A stretch of DNA of 64,000 bases, taken from positions 31,631 through 95,630 of the forward strand of contig NZ_RKKU01000014.1 of NCBI RefSeq assembly GCF_003797945.1, given 5' to 3'. The stretch comes from Pseudomonas neustonica (GTDB lineage: Bacteria > Pseudomonadota > Gammaproteobacteria > Pseudomonadales > Pseudomonadaceae). The translations under genes were made by a program, and so were the position numbers. Below are positions 12,127 to 23,467 of this stretch, one piece after another. The notes under the pieces were generated by a model that was not told the DNA's origin, ran no database searches, and saw nothing but the letters and a program-made list of their open reading frames with translations. The number at the start of each line of letters is the position of its first letter. Within the stretch, counting starts at the first letter, position 1.

Positions 12127-12687
12127 ATGCGACCACAAGCCCTGCTGCTTGCCGCCCTTCTGCTACCAGCCACAGCCTATGCTGACAGCGCCCCTAACAG
12201 CCAGAGCGAATTCACTGAGAGCGTGGCATTGGAAAACAGTAACCAGGTATTACCGTTGCGCAATCAACATCTGCTTGAATACCTGTTTGTGGATGTATAC
12301 AGCGCTGCGCTCTACGCGCCAGACGACGCCGAGCTCAACCGGCTATTGCCTGGCGATGCGCCACTGCGCCTGGAGCTCTCCTATTACCGGTCCATTAAAC
12401 GCCAAGACGTGATAAAAGCCGCCTGGACAGCACTGAAAAGACAATACGATGAAAACGCGTTGGCACAACTAAAACCCAATATTGACGAGTTACATTCAAC
12501 CTTAAGCGATATCAGCGACGGCGACCGTTACAGCTTGACCAGAACAACCACAGGCAAGCTGATACTTCGTCACAACGGAAAGGCAACGTTCGAGTCCGAC
12601 GACCGACAACTGGCCGAAGCCTATCTGGGGATATGGCTAAACCCAAACGGCCTGTCTGATGAGCTTCGCACCGCACTACTGAACTGA
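12127..12687 (+). CDS. Chalcone-isomerase-like secreted protein
   Basis: This 186-residue protein begins with a signal peptide (MRPQALLLAALLLPATAYA). The mature part shows features of the bacterial chalcone isomerase-like family: a parental FVDVYSAALYAP segment near residue 60, LRLELSYYRSIKRQDVIKAAW, and a C-terminal FESDDRQLAEAYLGIWLNPNGLSDELRTALL close to those of plant CHI folds. The role of these bacterial proteins is not established; isomerase activity should not be assumed. I use the ATG at 12127 because a TGGAGA box precedes it and a signal peptide follows. The frame also opens further upstream at 12043. It is transcribed divergently from nqr. Confidence 0.75.
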   Translation: MRPQALLLAALLLPATAYADSAPNSQSEFTESVALENSNQVLPLRNQHLLEYLFVDVYSAALYAPDDAELNRLLPGDAPLRLELSYYRSIKRQDVIKAAWTALKRQYDENALAQLKPNIDELHSTLSDISDGDRYSLTRTTTGKLILRHNGKATFESDDRQLAEAYLGIWLNPNGLSDELRTALLN

Positions 12688-12708
12688 AGTCAGCGAGCAG
12701 CAGGCAAC

Positions 12709-12735
12709 AAAAAAGGCGCCGCAGCGCCTTTTTTG
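12709..12735. terminator. Bidirectional rho-independent terminator
   Basis: An A-run, then a GGCGC/GCGCC stem with a short CGCA loop, then a T-run. It lies between two convergent genes (the chalcone-isomerase-like gene and the GAPDH gene) and can serve both. Confidence 0.85.
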
Positions 12736-12749
12736 CATTACCCAGTCAA

Positions 12750-14204
12750 TCAGGCCGGGAAAGCCGGCGGATTAACGTGAGCCATATCTTCCAGAATGCG
12801 AACGACCTGACAGCTATAGCCAAACTCGTTGTCATACCACACGTAAAGAATGACGCGATTGTCATTACAGATAGTGGCTTCAGCATCGACCACGCCAGCA
12901 TGACGCGAACCAACAAAGTCGGATGACACCACCTCTACCGAGTTGGTGAAATCGATTTGCTTGTGCAAGTCAGAGTGCAGCGCCATATCGCGCAAGTATT
13001 CATTCACCTCGTCACGATTGGTCGACTTTTCCAGATTCAGGTTAAGAATGGCCATAGAGACGTTGGGGGTAGGCACGCGAATCGCGTTACCGCTCAATTT
13101 GCCTTCAAGCTCAGGCAGCGCCTTGGCAACGGCCTTGGCTGCACCGGTTTCAGTGATAACCATGTTCAACGCAGCACTACGGCCACGACGGTTACCCTTG
13201 TGGAAGTTATCGATCAGGTTCTGGTCATTGGTGTAAGAGTGAACAGTCTCTACGTGGCCATTAACGATACCGTACTTGTCATTGATTGCCTTGAGTACCG
13301 GCACAATGGCATTGGTTGTACAGGACGCAGCAGACACAATTTTATCTTCGGGCGTGATGGCCGCGTGATTGATACCGTGAACGATATTCTTCAGATCACC
13401 CTTACCTGGCGCCGTCAGCACAACCTGGCTCGCGCCCTTGCACTGAAGGTGCTGTGACAGACCAGCTTCATCGCGCCACACACCGGTGTTATCAACGATG
13501 AGCGCATCTTCAATACCATAGCTGGTGTAGTCGATGCTGGCCGGGTCGCTAGCGTAAATAACCTGAATCTGATTGCCGTTGGCCGTCAGCGTATTATTCT
13601 CTTCGTCAATGGTGATAGTGCCCTGGAAAGAACCATGCACGGAGTCACGACGCAGCAGACTAGCACGCTTTGCAAGATCGTTTTCGGCACCCTTACGCAC
13701 AACAATGGCGCGCAGCCGCAGACCATCACCTACACCCGCTTTTTCGATCAGAATACGCGCCAACAGACGACCAATCCGGCCGAAACCGTAAAGCACGACA
13801 TCACGACCCTGGCGACGCTCGCCGGTATGACCGATAACACTGCTCAACTCGGCACGCAGGAAGGCATCCAGATCCTCACCACCACTCTCGCGGAACTTGT
13901 TTACCAGGCGCGCCAGGTCAATTGAGGCAGGCCCCAGCTCGAGATCCAGCAACGCGCTAACCACCGGAAAGGTGTCGTGCACTGACAGCTCGGTGTCGTC
14001 GATCTGGCGAGCGAAGCGATGCGACTTCAGCAAACTGATAACCGAGCGATTAACCAGGCCACGACCATAGATGGACGTCACCACGTTATGTTCACGGTAC
14101 AGGCGACCGATCAGGGGAATCATGGCTTCAGCGGTCGCTTCGCGATCCGTCCAGCTTTCCAGACACTGCTCGAATTGGGCTTGAGTCACGGCTTTACCTT
14201 CCAA
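12750..14204 (-). CDS. Glyceraldehyde-3-phosphate dehydrogenase, N-terminally extended
   Basis: This 484-residue protein is about 140 residues longer than ordinary GAPDH (about 335). The extra part is a helical N-terminal region (residues 1-130) of unknown role. The dehydrogenase core then begins with the NAD fold VVLYGFGRIGRLLARIL. It has the catalytic cysteine in SAASCTTNAIVPVLKAI, the HSYTNDQNLIDNFHK loop, the phosphate-binding RRGRSAALNMVITETGAAKAV and the C-terminal WYDNEFGYSCQVVRIL. It corresponds to the long GAPDH located before mfd in Pseudomonas. Direction (glycolytic or gluconeogenic) and NAD/NADP preference cannot be read from the sequence. Confidence 0.9.
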   Translation of the reverse strand: MEGKAVTQAQFEQCLESWTDREATAEAMIPLIGRLYREHNVVTSIYGRGLVNRSVISLLKSHRFARQIDDTELSVHDTFPVVSALLDLELGPASIDLARLVNKFRESGGEDLDAFLRAELSSVIGHTGERRQGRDVVLYGFGRIGRLLARILIEKAGVGDGLRLRAIVVRKGAENDLAKRASLLRRDSVHGSFQGTITIDEENNTLTANGNQIQVIYASDPASIDYTSYGIEDALIVDNTGVWRDEAGLSQHLQCKGASQVVLTAPGKGDLKNIVHGINHAAITPEDKIVSAASCTTNAIVPVLKAINDKYGIVNGHVETVHSYTNDQNLIDNFHKGNRRGRSAALNMVITETGAAKAVAKALPELEGKLSGNAIRVPTPNVSMAILNLNLEKSTNRDEVNEYLRDMALHSDLHKQIDFTNSVEVVSSDFVGSRHAGVVDAEATICNDNRVILYVWYDNEFGYSCQVVRILEDMAHVNPPAFPA

Positions 14205-14386
14205 GTCTTGATAACTAAAGGGCGCATATTATGCTTTCCATGACGCCTTGAGGCAATCACCAGCCCAAAAACAACCAGAGAATGAGCACAGCGTGCCTGA
14301 CAGCGGTACACTTACCCACCTCTTAAACCGGTCTGTCTCGATGTATCGAAGCAGCACCTGCAACATGACCACCATGAGCTTATTGC

Positions 14387-17300
14387 ATGCCTGTTGATAC
14401 CACCCTACTGTCTCTTCCGCTCGCCAAAGGCCCCGGAGACAAGATGCACTGGGCCGGGTTGCACGGTGCCGCACGCGCGCTGGCAATCGCCGAGGCCGCC
14501 TTCCAACATCAGGGACTCAGCCTGGTCATCACCACCGACACCTCGGCCAGCGATAGTCTGGAGCAAGAACTTCGCTTCTTTTCGCCGACCCTGCCGGTAC
14601 TGAGCTTCCCCGACTGGGAAACCCTGCCGTACGATCGCTTTTCGCCGCACCAGGACATCATATCGCAGCGCTTGCGCACACTCTTCCAGCTGCCGCAGGT
14701 GACCCAGGGCATTCTGGTTGTGCCCATGACCACTTTGTTGCATCGCCTGCCGCCACGCAGCTTCCTTGGCGGCTCGGTATTGATGCTGGAACTTGGTCAG
14801 CGGCTGGATATCGAGCGCATGCGGCTGGATCTCGACGCAGCTGGCTATCGCTGCGTCGATACCGTCTACGAACACGGCGACTACGCGGTGCGGGGCGCGC
14901 TGCTTGATCTGTTCCCAATGGGCAGCAAGCTTCCCTACCGTATCGACCTGTTTGACGATGAAATTGAAACCCTGCGCACCTTTGACCCTGAGAGCCAGCG
15001 CTCCATCGATAAAGTGGAGCGCATCCACCTCTTGCCGGCAAAGGAGTTCCCGCTCGACAAGTCGGCACTCACAGGCTTTCGTGCGCGCTTCCGTGAGCGC
15101 TTCGAAGTAGATCACCGACGCTGCCCGCTTTACCAGGACCTTAGCGAAGGCCTGGTACCTCCTGGCATCGAATACTATCTGCCCTTGTTTTTTGAAGAGC
15201 TGAGCACCCTCTTTGACTACCTGCCGGACAGTACCCGCCTGTTTACCCTGCCCGGCATTGAAGGCAGCGCTGAGCACTTCTGGACCGATGTGCGTAACCG
15301 GCATGCCGAGCAGGGCGTTGATCCGACGCGCCCTCTGCTGCCGCCAGGCGAACTTTTCTTGCCCGTGGAAGAGTGTTTTGCGCGCATCAAGAGCTTCGCC
15401 CGGACAATCTGCCACCAGGAGCAACTGAGCGACAGCAGCCAGAGCAAGGACCTGGGATGCCTGCCAGTCCCCGAGCTGCCAATCGATAACAAGCTCGACA
15501 ACCCGCTGCAGGCTCTGCAGCAGTTCTTGCAGGCGCATTCCGGGCGCACCCTGTTCGTTGCCGAAACAGCTGGCCGACGGGAAGCACTGATAGAACTCCT
15601 GGCACGTATTGACCAGCGCCCTCAGCAGGTTGATAGCTGGCTCGACTTCGTCACGTCTGACCATCCGCTCGCGCTGACCATAGCACCACTGGACCAGGGC
15701 CTTTTGACCCAGAGCCCGGCCGTCGCCCTGATTGCCGAAAGCCAGTTATTTGGCCAGCGCGTGATGCAGCGCAGGCGTCGCGGCAAAGCGACGGATATGG
15801 GCGACGCCATCATTCGCAATCTCACCGAACTGCGTGAGGGAGCGCCGGTAGTACACATAGACCACGGCGTGGGGCGTTATCTGGGTTTGACCAACCTGAC
15901 CGTAGAAGATCAGGAAACCGAGTTTCTGGTGCTGGCCTACGCGGAAGAAGCCAAGCTCTACGTGCCGGTTGCCAACTTGCACCTGATCGCCCGCTACTCC
16001 GGCTCTGAAGATGAAAGCGCACCGCTGCATCGCCTTGGCTCTGAGCAATGGCAAAAGGCCAAACGCAAAGCCGCTGAAAAAGTACGCGATGTCGCCGCCG
16101 AACTGCTGGACGTTTACGCCCGCCGCGCGGCCCGAGCCGGATTCAGCTTCAGCGCACCCGAGCGCGACTATCAGAGCTTTGCAGACGACTTTCCGTTTGA
16201 AGAAACAGCGGACCAGGAAGCCGCAATCGATGCCGTACTGCAAGACATGACCAATCCACAGCCTATGGACCGCCTGATCTGTGGTGACGTGGGTTTCGGC
16301 AAGACCGAAGTAGCCATGCGTGCGGCTTTTTTGGCGGTGCACGGCGGCAAACAGGTCGCGGTCCTGGTGCCCACCACCCTGTTGGCACAGCAGCACTACA
16401 ATAGCTTCAAGGATCGCTTTGCCAACTGGCCGGTAAAAGTCGAAGTAATGTCACGCTTCAAGTCCGCCAAGGAGGTCAAGGCGGCCGTCGGCGAGCTCGC
16501 CGACGGCAAGGTGGACATCATGATAGGCACCCACAAGCTGCTGCAGGAAGACGTCAAGTTTCAGGACCTCGGCCTGGTAATCATCGATGAAGAACACCGC
16601 TTTGGCGTGAGACAGAAAGAGCAGCTGAAAACTTTGCGCAGTGAAGTAGACGTGTTAACCCTGACCGCGACGCCGATTCCCCGCACGCTCAACATGTCAT
16701 TCTCCGGCATGCGCGACCTGTCGATCATCGCTACACCGCCAGCGCGCCGCCTGTCGGTCAAGACCTTCGTCATGACCCAACAGAAACCGGTGTTGAAAGA
16801 AGCCATACTGCGCGAGCTGCTGCGCGGCGGACAGGTCTACTTCCTGCACAATGAAGTGCAGACTATCGAGAAATGCGCCGCCGATCTGGCCGAGCTGATT
16901 CCTGAGGCGCGCATCGGCGTAAGTCATGGGCAAATGCCCGAGCGCGCACTCGAACAGGTGATGCGCGACTTCTATCACCGCCGCTTCAACATCCTGGTGA
17001 CCACCACGATTATTGAAACCGGTATCGACGTCCCCAGTGCCAATACCATCATCATCGAACGCGCCGACAAGTTTGGCCTGGCGCAGCTGCACCAGCTGCG
17101 TGGACGCGTCGGGCGCAGCCACCACCAGGCCTACGCCTACCTGCTCACGCCAGATGGCAAAAAAGTCACCCGCGATGCAGAGAAGCGCCTGGAAGCCATT
17201 GCTGCCGCACAGGACCTGGGCGCAGGCTTTACCCTGGCCACTCACGACCTGGAGATTCGCGGCGCTGGGGAGCTACTGGGCGACGGGCAGAGCGGCCAGA

Positions 17301-17878
17301 TCCAGGCCGTCGGCTTCACGCTCTACATGGAAATGCTTGAGCGCGCGGTGAAAGCCATCAAGCAGGGCAAGCAGCCCGAGCTTGATCAACCCCTGGGCGG
17401 CGGCACCGATATCAACCTGCGTCTGGCGGCCTTGATCCCTGATGACTATCTACCGGACGTGCACGCACGCCTGATTTTGTACAAGCGCATTGCCAATGCG
17501 AACGACGACGAATCGCTGCGGGATTTGCAAGTGGAAATGATCGACCGTTTCGGCCTCTTGCCGGAGCAGGTCAAGACGTTATTCCGCGTAACAGCCCTAA
17601 AATTGCGCTGTGAACCACTCGGCATTACCAAGGTAGACGTGGGCGCTGAGCATGGCCGTATTGAATTTGGTGCACAAACCGAGATAGACCCCATGGTACT
17701 TGTGCGCATGATTCAGGATAATCCGCAGCGCTATCGCCTCGAAGGCGCAACGATGTTTCGCTTTAATGCGCCCATGGCCGGCGTTGAACTGCGACTCAAT
17801 ACCGTAGAAGCATTAATCGACCGACTGGCGCAAGCGCCACAAGATACCCCTGCTAAGGGCAAAGGAAAGAGACCATGA
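14387..17878 (+). CDS. mfd: Mfd, transcription-repair coupling factor
   Basis: This large ATPase displaces RNA polymerase stalled at DNA lesions and recruits UvrA. It has 1163 residues, close to the usual 1150. The UvrB-homology region comes first (FPDWETLPYDRFSPHQDIISQRL), then the RNA-polymerase-interaction domain (GAPVVHIDHGVGRYLGL). The RecG-like helicase motifs follow: Walker A GDVGFGKTEVAMRAAF, DEEH box IIDEEHRFGVRQKE, LTATPIPRTLNM, and the TRG region HQLRGRVGRSHHQAYAYLL. The C-terminal domain follows. It is divergent from the GAPDH gene across a 182-base gap, and its stop overlaps the next start (ATGA). Confidence 0.98.
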   Translation: MPVDTTLLSLPLAKGPGDKMHWAGLHGAARALAIAEAAFQHQGLSLVITTDTSASDSLEQELRFFSPTLPVLSFPDWETLPYDRFSPHQDIISQRLRTLFQLPQVTQGILVVPMTTLLHRLPPRSFLGGSVLMLELGQRLDIERMRLDLDAAGYRCVDTVYEHGDYAVRGALLDLFPMGSKLPYRIDLFDDEIETLRTFDPESQRSIDKVERIHLLPAKEFPLDKSALTGFRARFRERFEVDHRRCPLYQDLSEGLVPPGIEYYLPLFFEELSTLFDYLPDSTRLFTLPGIEGSAEHFWTDVRNRHAEQGVDPTRPLLPPGELFLPVEECFARIKSFARTICHQEQLSDSSQSKDLGCLPVPELPIDNKLDNPLQALQQFLQAHSGRTLFVAETAGRREALIELLARIDQRPQQVDSWLDFVTSDHPLALTIAPLDQGLLTQSPAVALIAESQLFGQRVMQRRRRGKATDMGDAIIRNLTELREGAPVVHIDHGVGRYLGLTNLTVEDQETEFLVLAYAEEAKLYVPVANLHLIARYSGSEDESAPLHRLGSEQWQKAKRKAAEKVRDVAAELLDVYARRAARAGFSFSAPERDYQSFADDFPFEETADQEAAIDAVLQDMTNPQPMDRLICGDVGFGKTEVAMRAAFLAVHGGKQVAVLVPTTLLAQQHYNSFKDRFANWPVKVEVMSRFKSAKEVKAAVGELADGKVDIMIGTHKLLQEDVKFQDLGLVIIDEEHRFGVRQKEQLKTLRSEVDVLTLTATPIPRTLNMSFSGMRDLSIIATPPARRLSVKTFVMTQQKPVLKEAILRELLRGGQVYFLHNEVQTIEKCAADLAELIPEARIGVSHGQMPERALEQVMRDFYHRRFNILVTTTIIETGIDVPSANTIIIERADKFGLAQLHQLRGRVGRSHHQAYAYLLTPDGKKVTRDAEKRLEAIAAAQDLGAGFTLATHDLEIRGAGELLGDGQSGQIQAVGFTLYMEMLERAVKAIKQGKQPELDQPLGGGTDINLRLAALIPDDYLPDVHARLILYKRIANANDDESLRDLQVEMIDRFGLLPEQVKTLFRVTALKLRCEPLGITKVDVGAEHGRIEFGAQTEIDPMVLVRMIQDNPQRYRLEGATMFRFNAPMAGVELRLNTVEALIDRLAQAPQDTPAKGKGKRP

Positions 17879-18441
17879 AGCATCTTTACAAAAAGCTGAG
17901 CCTGCTCGTGCTGGCCACACTCGTCAGCACCATGACGATGGCTCAATCAGCTGATGAGTATCTGGTAGAAGTGGTCTTTTTTGGCCAGCCCTCTGCATCG
18001 CTGGTGATGGGTACGCCACCTGATCTCGACTGGGCCGACAATGCCGTCAAACTGGATGAGACAGCCCGCAGCGACGTTCAGAGCATAGACCCAACACGCT
18101 TTCGGTTAAGCCAGGAAGCACGCAAACTAGAGCAAAACGGCTATCAGATTTATCTGCATCAGGCGTGGACGCAACCACTGGACAACGATCTGGACGTTGC
18201 GCTGAGCAAGGGCGAGGCAGACAACGGGATCTATCCGATACAGGGACTGGTTAACCTGAGCAAGGATAACCTGATGGAAATTGCCGTTTCATTCTGGCGC
18301 AACCGCAAAGCCAGTGACCTGCAGATGAGCGGCGCTTCAATTGTGTCGGAGAATCTGCACCAACGCCGCCCGCTGCGGCTGAACGAAACGCACTATCTTG
18401 ATCATCAAAGCCTGGGCATGCTGGTGCGCGTCAGCCGCTGA
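17875..18441 (+). CDS. CsiV-like periplasmic protein
   Basis: This 188-residue protein begins with a signal peptide (MKHLYKKLSLLVLATLVSTMTMAQSA). The mature part opens with DEYLVEVVFFGQ, as in the CsiV (peptidoglycan-binding, found with Mfd) family, and continues with FRLSQEARKLEQNGYQIYLHQAWTQPL and an end region resembling HYLDHQSLGMLVRVSR. In Vibrio, CsiV is required for cholesterol-dependent or polymerising functions at the cell surface; that role need not apply here. The start overlaps the mfd stop by 4 bases, so it is translationally coupled. Family name is given from context and the N-terminal motif only. Confidence 0.65.
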   Translation: MKHLYKKLSLLVLATLVSTMTMAQSADEYLVEVVFFGQPSASLVMGTPPDLDWADNAVKLDETARSDVQSIDPTRFRLSQEARKLEQNGYQIYLHQAWTQPLDNDLDVALSKGEADNGIYPIQGLVNLSKDNLMEIAVSFWRNRKASDLQMSGASIVSENLHQRRPLRLNETHYLDHQSLGMLVRVSR

Positions 18442-18452
18442 AGCGAAGCCTA

Positions 18453-18481
18453 CTGCTGCCAGCCTGCCAAGCTGGCGGCAG
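18453..18481. terminator. Hairpin between convergent genes
   Basis: An 11-base stem with one G-T pair (CTGCTGCCAGC against GCTGGCGGCAG) and a 7-base loop lies between the CsiV-like stop and the mtiP stop. No T-run follows, so terminator function is uncertain. Confidence 0.4.
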
Positions 18482-18483
18482 CT

Positions 18484-20380
<1,897 letters not shown>

Positions 20381-20381
<1 letters not shown>

Positions 20382-21385
20382 CAAACCAGGCCCAATCCTC
20401 TCAGTAATGAATAATGCATGCCCCACTCAGGACTTGCCTTGTAATCGATAGGCACAGTGCGGCGAGCCAACATGGCTGCAATATTAGCCGGTGCCTGCAG
20501 ACCTAATCGCTGCGCATGCAAAAGCCCCTCTTCCGCTGCCGCTCTATCATTGCAAATCAGCAACATGTCACAACCCGAGGCGACCGCAGCATCAATACGC
20601 TGCGGAATCCCGCCAACCGCGTGGGCACCGGCCATAGAGAGGTCGTCACTGAATATCACACCGGCGAAACCAAGCTCCTCACGCAAAACGTTTTGCAGCC
20701 AGTAACGGGAAAATCCCGCCGGCAACGAATCCACCTGAGAGTACACAACATGGGCAGGCATAATACCGCCCAATTGGCTGGCCAGCAGAGCAAAAGGCTT
20801 GAGATCCAGCTCGCGGATCTGCGCTTCGCTTCGCTCATCTACAGGCAGCGCAAAATGCGAGTCGGCTTCAGCCCAGCCATGCCCGGGAAAGTGCTTACCG
20901 GTAGCCGCCATTCCAGCCTGCGCAAGGCCATCGATGTAGGCGCTGGCAAGAAAACTCACTTGTTCCGGATTGCCGCCCAGAGAGCGACTGCCAATGACCT
21001 GACTGCGGCCGTGATCCAGATCCAGTACCGGGGCAAAGCTGATATCAATGCCGCACGCCAGCATCTCGGTTGCCATCAACCAGGCGGCACTGCGCGCCGC
21101 CGCTGCGGCTTGATCGCCGCCCTTGAACGCAATGTCTGCCAACGCAGGAAGACGCTGCACACCTCGACGCAGGCGCTGCACGCGCCCCCCCTCCTGGTCG
21201 ATAGCAATCAACATGTCGGGGCGCACCGCGCGAATGGAAGCAACCAACTCGCGTACTTGAGCGGGCGACTCCGTGTTACGTGCAAATAGAATCATGCCGC
21301 CCACTTCTGGCTGGCGCAGCAATTGCCGATCCTCAGGCTCAAGCCATAGGCCTGGCAGATCCAGCATCAAAGAACCTTGTTTCAA
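20381..21385 (-). CDS. nagZ: NagZ, beta-N-acetylglucosaminidase
   Basis: This cytoplasmic glycoside hydrolase family 3 enzyme removes GlcNAc from anhydro-muropeptides during cell wall recycling. It is 334 residues long. Features are LPGLWLEPEDRQLLRQPEVGGMILFARN, the substrate-binding LIAIDQEGGRVQRLR, the catalytic KHFPGHGWAEADSHFALP loop and IFSDDLSMAGAH. I choose a TTG start at 21385 because a strong GGAGG box lies 7 bases upstream and the resulting KQGSLMLD start matches Pseudomonas NagZ as I remember it. An ATG at 21367 is the alternative. A reading frame upstream to 21844 is not coding. Confidence 0.94.
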
Positions 21386-21422
21386 GCAACCACCTCCTGA
21401 CAAAGGGAAACGCAGCGCCTGC

Positions 21423-21911
21423 TCAGGCGGCGTCAATCTGAACAGTACAACCGACCGGTGTGCTGTCGAACAGTTCCAGCATATCTTCGTTGCGCAGCCG
21501 AATGCAGCCATGCGAAAGCGGCTCACACATCGGCTGATCATCTCCGGTGCCATGCAGGTATATGTAGCGGCGCTGCGAATCGACCTGCCCGCCTCGGTTG
21601 AAACCAGGCCGATTGCCGCACAACCAGAGAATACGCGTGAGTATCCAGTCACGCTGGGGATTAGCAGCAGCCAGCTCCGGCGTCCATACCTCGCCGGTCG
21701 GACGACGGCCGATATAAACACTACCCAGTGGCTGACCAGCACCGATGCGGGCGCGAACGCGGTGCTCACCACGCGGAGTGCATCCGGAGCCGGAGCGCTC
21801 GCCCAAGCCATTGAGCGCCGAAGAGACAGGATAGCAACAGACAACCTTACCGGCCTGAAAACCCGTGAGCTGCTGTGCTGCGATAGAGATATGAATATGG
21901 TCCAACTGCAT
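21423..21911 (-). CDS. L,D-transpeptidase (YkuD domain)
   Basis: This small YkuD-family protein would cross-link peptidoglycan stems or attach lipoproteins. The 162 residues contain the catalytic region: the histidine in YIYLHGTGDD and the cysteine in PLSHGCIRLRNEDMLELFD. I start at 21911 (MQLDHIHIS) because a GGAG box precedes it, although the frame is open to 21953. No signal peptide is visible, which is unusual for a periplasmic enzyme. It may be exported some other way or act in recycling next to nagZ. Confidence 0.85.
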   Translation of the reverse strand: MQLDHIHISIAAQQLTGFQAGKVVCCYPVSSALNGLGERSGSGCTPRGEHRVRARIGAGQPLGSVYIGRRPTGEVWTPELAAANPQRDWILTRILWLCGNRPGFNRGGQVDSQRRYIYLHGTGDDQPMCEPLSHGCIRLRNEDMLELFDSTPVGCTVQIDAA

Positions 21912-21974
21912 GATCAACTCCGTTACCAGCGCACACGATAACGGATCAGCCACCTATAGGTAAGAGCGTAAAAG

Positions 21975-22649
21975 CTAAACCACCGCGCTTTCGATCGTCT
22001 CGCGCTTTGCAGGCAGCGTATCTGCGCGCATGCCAGCAGCGAGGAAAGGCACCATCAAACGCAGCACCTGATCGACCGCACGATGCTCCGCGAACTCAGC
22101 CTCGGCTATAGCGCGGAGCGCCTTCATGCTGGACATGGTGAATGCGGCAGTTCCCAACATGAAATGCACGCGCCAGAAAAGCTCAGGCGCTGGAACATTC
22201 GGCACAGTGCCGCCAACCAGTGACATATAGCGCTGAAAGACCTTGCCATACACTTCGGCCAGATACTTACGCAGATGCCCCTGGCTCTGACTGAACGCCA
22301 ACCCCAAAAGACGCATAAAGGTAGAGAGATCATTGCCGCTACGCGGCTTGACCGTCAGCGCCTGGTCTACCAGCATTTCCAGCAAGCCTTCCAGGCTAAG
22401 TTGCCGCAGATCACCACGCTGTTCGTGTTCATCCAGCTCGCGCTCGAGACTACTCACAAAGGGATCCAGGAAACGCACAAAAACAGCTTGGATGAGCGAT
22501 TTTTTCGACCCGAAGTGATAATTGACTGCAGCGAGATTGACGCCTGCCTTGCTCGTAATCAGGCGCAAAGACGTTTCAGCAAAGCCTTTCTCTGCGAACA
22601 GCTGCTCAGCTGCATCCAATATGCGCTTAACGGTATCAGACTGCGCCAT
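21975..22649 (-). CDS. psrA: PsrA, TetR-family regulator of fatty acid oxidation
   Basis: This 224-residue TetR-family protein has an N-terminal helix-turn-helix (VKRILDAAEQLFAEKGFAETSLRLITSKAGVNLAAVNYHFGSKKSLIQAVF). It has a ligand-binding C-terminal domain. In Pseudomonas, PsrA represses fadBA and itself, activates rpoS, and is released by long-chain fatty acids. The position before lexA and its proximity to fadBA support the name. I use the ATG at 22649 (MAQSDTVKRIL) with a GGAGAG box; the frame is open to 22682 but that would need a TTG start. A matching operator lies just upstream. Confidence 0.88.
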   Translation of the reverse strand: MAQSDTVKRILDAAEQLFAEKGFAETSLRLITSKAGVNLAAVNYHFGSKKSLIQAVFVRFLDPFVSSLERELDEHEQRGDLRQLSLEGLLEMLVDQALTVKPRSGNDLSTFMRLLGLAFSQSQGHLRKYLAEVYGKVFQRYMSLVGGTVPNVPAPELFWRVHFMLGTAAFTMSSMKALRAIAEAEFAEHRAVDQVLRLMVPFLAAGMRADTLPAKRETIESAVV

Positions 22650-22679
22650 CAGGGCTCTCCAAGGTGTTGACATTTGATT

Positions 22680-22693
22680 CAAACATACGTTTA
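22680..22693. promoter_or_regulatory. Candidate PsrA operator upstream of psrA
   Basis: CAAAC-ATAC-GTTTA, a near-perfect match to the PsrA consensus G/C-AAAC-N2-4-GTTT-G/C. It lies 31 bases upstream of the psrA start and is well placed for autorepression. Confidence 0.6.
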
Positions 22694-22803
22694 AAACGAT
22701 TTAATTGTCAACCCTGTTTGGGACCACTCGGCGCAACCTTAATCGGCACAGCAAAGAATACGAAGGCTGAATATCCTAAACAGGGGTTGCCGAAGCAGAA
22801 CAA

Positions 22804-22819
22804 CTGTATATAATCACAG
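22804..22819. promoter_or_regulatory. LexA (SOS) box 1
   Basis: CTGT-N8-ACAG is an exact match to the gammaproteobacterial LexA consensus. It ends 29 bases before the lexA start, so LexA can repress its own gene. Confidence 0.92.
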
Positions 22820-22822
22820 CTA

Positions 22823-22838
22823 CTGGATAAAAAAACAG
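22823..22838. promoter_or_regulatory. LexA (SOS) box 2
   Basis: CTGG-N8-ACAG departs by one base from the LexA consensus and lies 4 bases after box 1. Two boxes are common at lexA promoters and allow tight autoregulation. Confidence 0.75.
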
Positions 22839-22848
22839 GCTCTACCCA

Positions 22849-23457
22849 ATGCAGAAGCTAACCGCAAGACAACAGCAGGTACTGGCCTTTATCAAGGAAT
22901 ATATGGATAGCAACGGCTATCCGCCCACTCGAGTAGATATTGCCAAGACATTGGGCTTCAAATCGCCCAACGCTGCAGAGGATCACTTGCGCGCCCTGGC
23001 GCGTAAAGGCGCAATCGAGATGATTCCTGGCGCCTCACGAGGCATCCGACTGCCTGAAGGCGAGCCGGAAGCCAGTGAAGACCGCCTACCGGTTATCGGT
23101 CGAGTAGCTGCCGGGGCACCAGTACTGGCACTCGAGAACATCGAAGATCATTGTCGCATTGACCCTGGTTTCTTCCACCCACGCGCGGACTTTCTGTTGC
23201 GCGTACAAGGTGAAAGCATGAAGGACATTGGCATCATGGATGGTGACTTGCTGGCCGTTCATCGCACCACAGAGGCGCGTAATGGCCAGATAGTCGTAGC
23301 GCGTATCGGTGATGAGGTCACGGTTAAGCGCTTTCAGAAGCAAGGACGCAAGGTGTCCTTGCATGCAGAGAACCCCGAATTCAAGCCGATTGTAGTCAAT
23401 CTGGCAGAACAGGAACTTACCATTGAAGGTTTGAGCGTCGGTGTAATCCGTCGCTGA
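22849..23457 (+). CDS. lexA: LexA, SOS repressor
   Basis: This transcriptional repressor cleaves itself when RecA is activated. It has 202 residues, the usual length. An N-terminal winged helix ([47 protein letters not shown]) is followed by the Ala-Gly cleavage site in [13 protein letters not shown]. The catalytic serine is in [21 protein letters not shown] and the lysine in [14 protein letters not shown]. Two LexA boxes precede it. sulA follows 10 bases later, forming an SOS operon. Confidence 0.98.
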   Translation: MQKLTARQQQVLAFIKEYMDSNGYPPTRVDIAKTLGFKSPNAAEDHLRALARKGAIEMIPGASRGIRLPEGEPEASEDRLPVIGRVAAGAPVLALENIEDHCRIDPGFFHPRADFLLRVQGESMKDIGIMDGDLLAVHRTTEARNGQIVVARIGDEVTVKRFQKQGRKVSLHAENPEFKPIVVNLAEQELTIEGLSVGVIRR

Positions 23458-23467
23458 GGAGCTGAGA

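Noticed and set aside
14405..15664. Minus-strand open frame of 419 residues inside mfd
   Set aside because: The plus strand carries unmistakable Mfd motifs throughout; the antisense frame has no recognisable domain.
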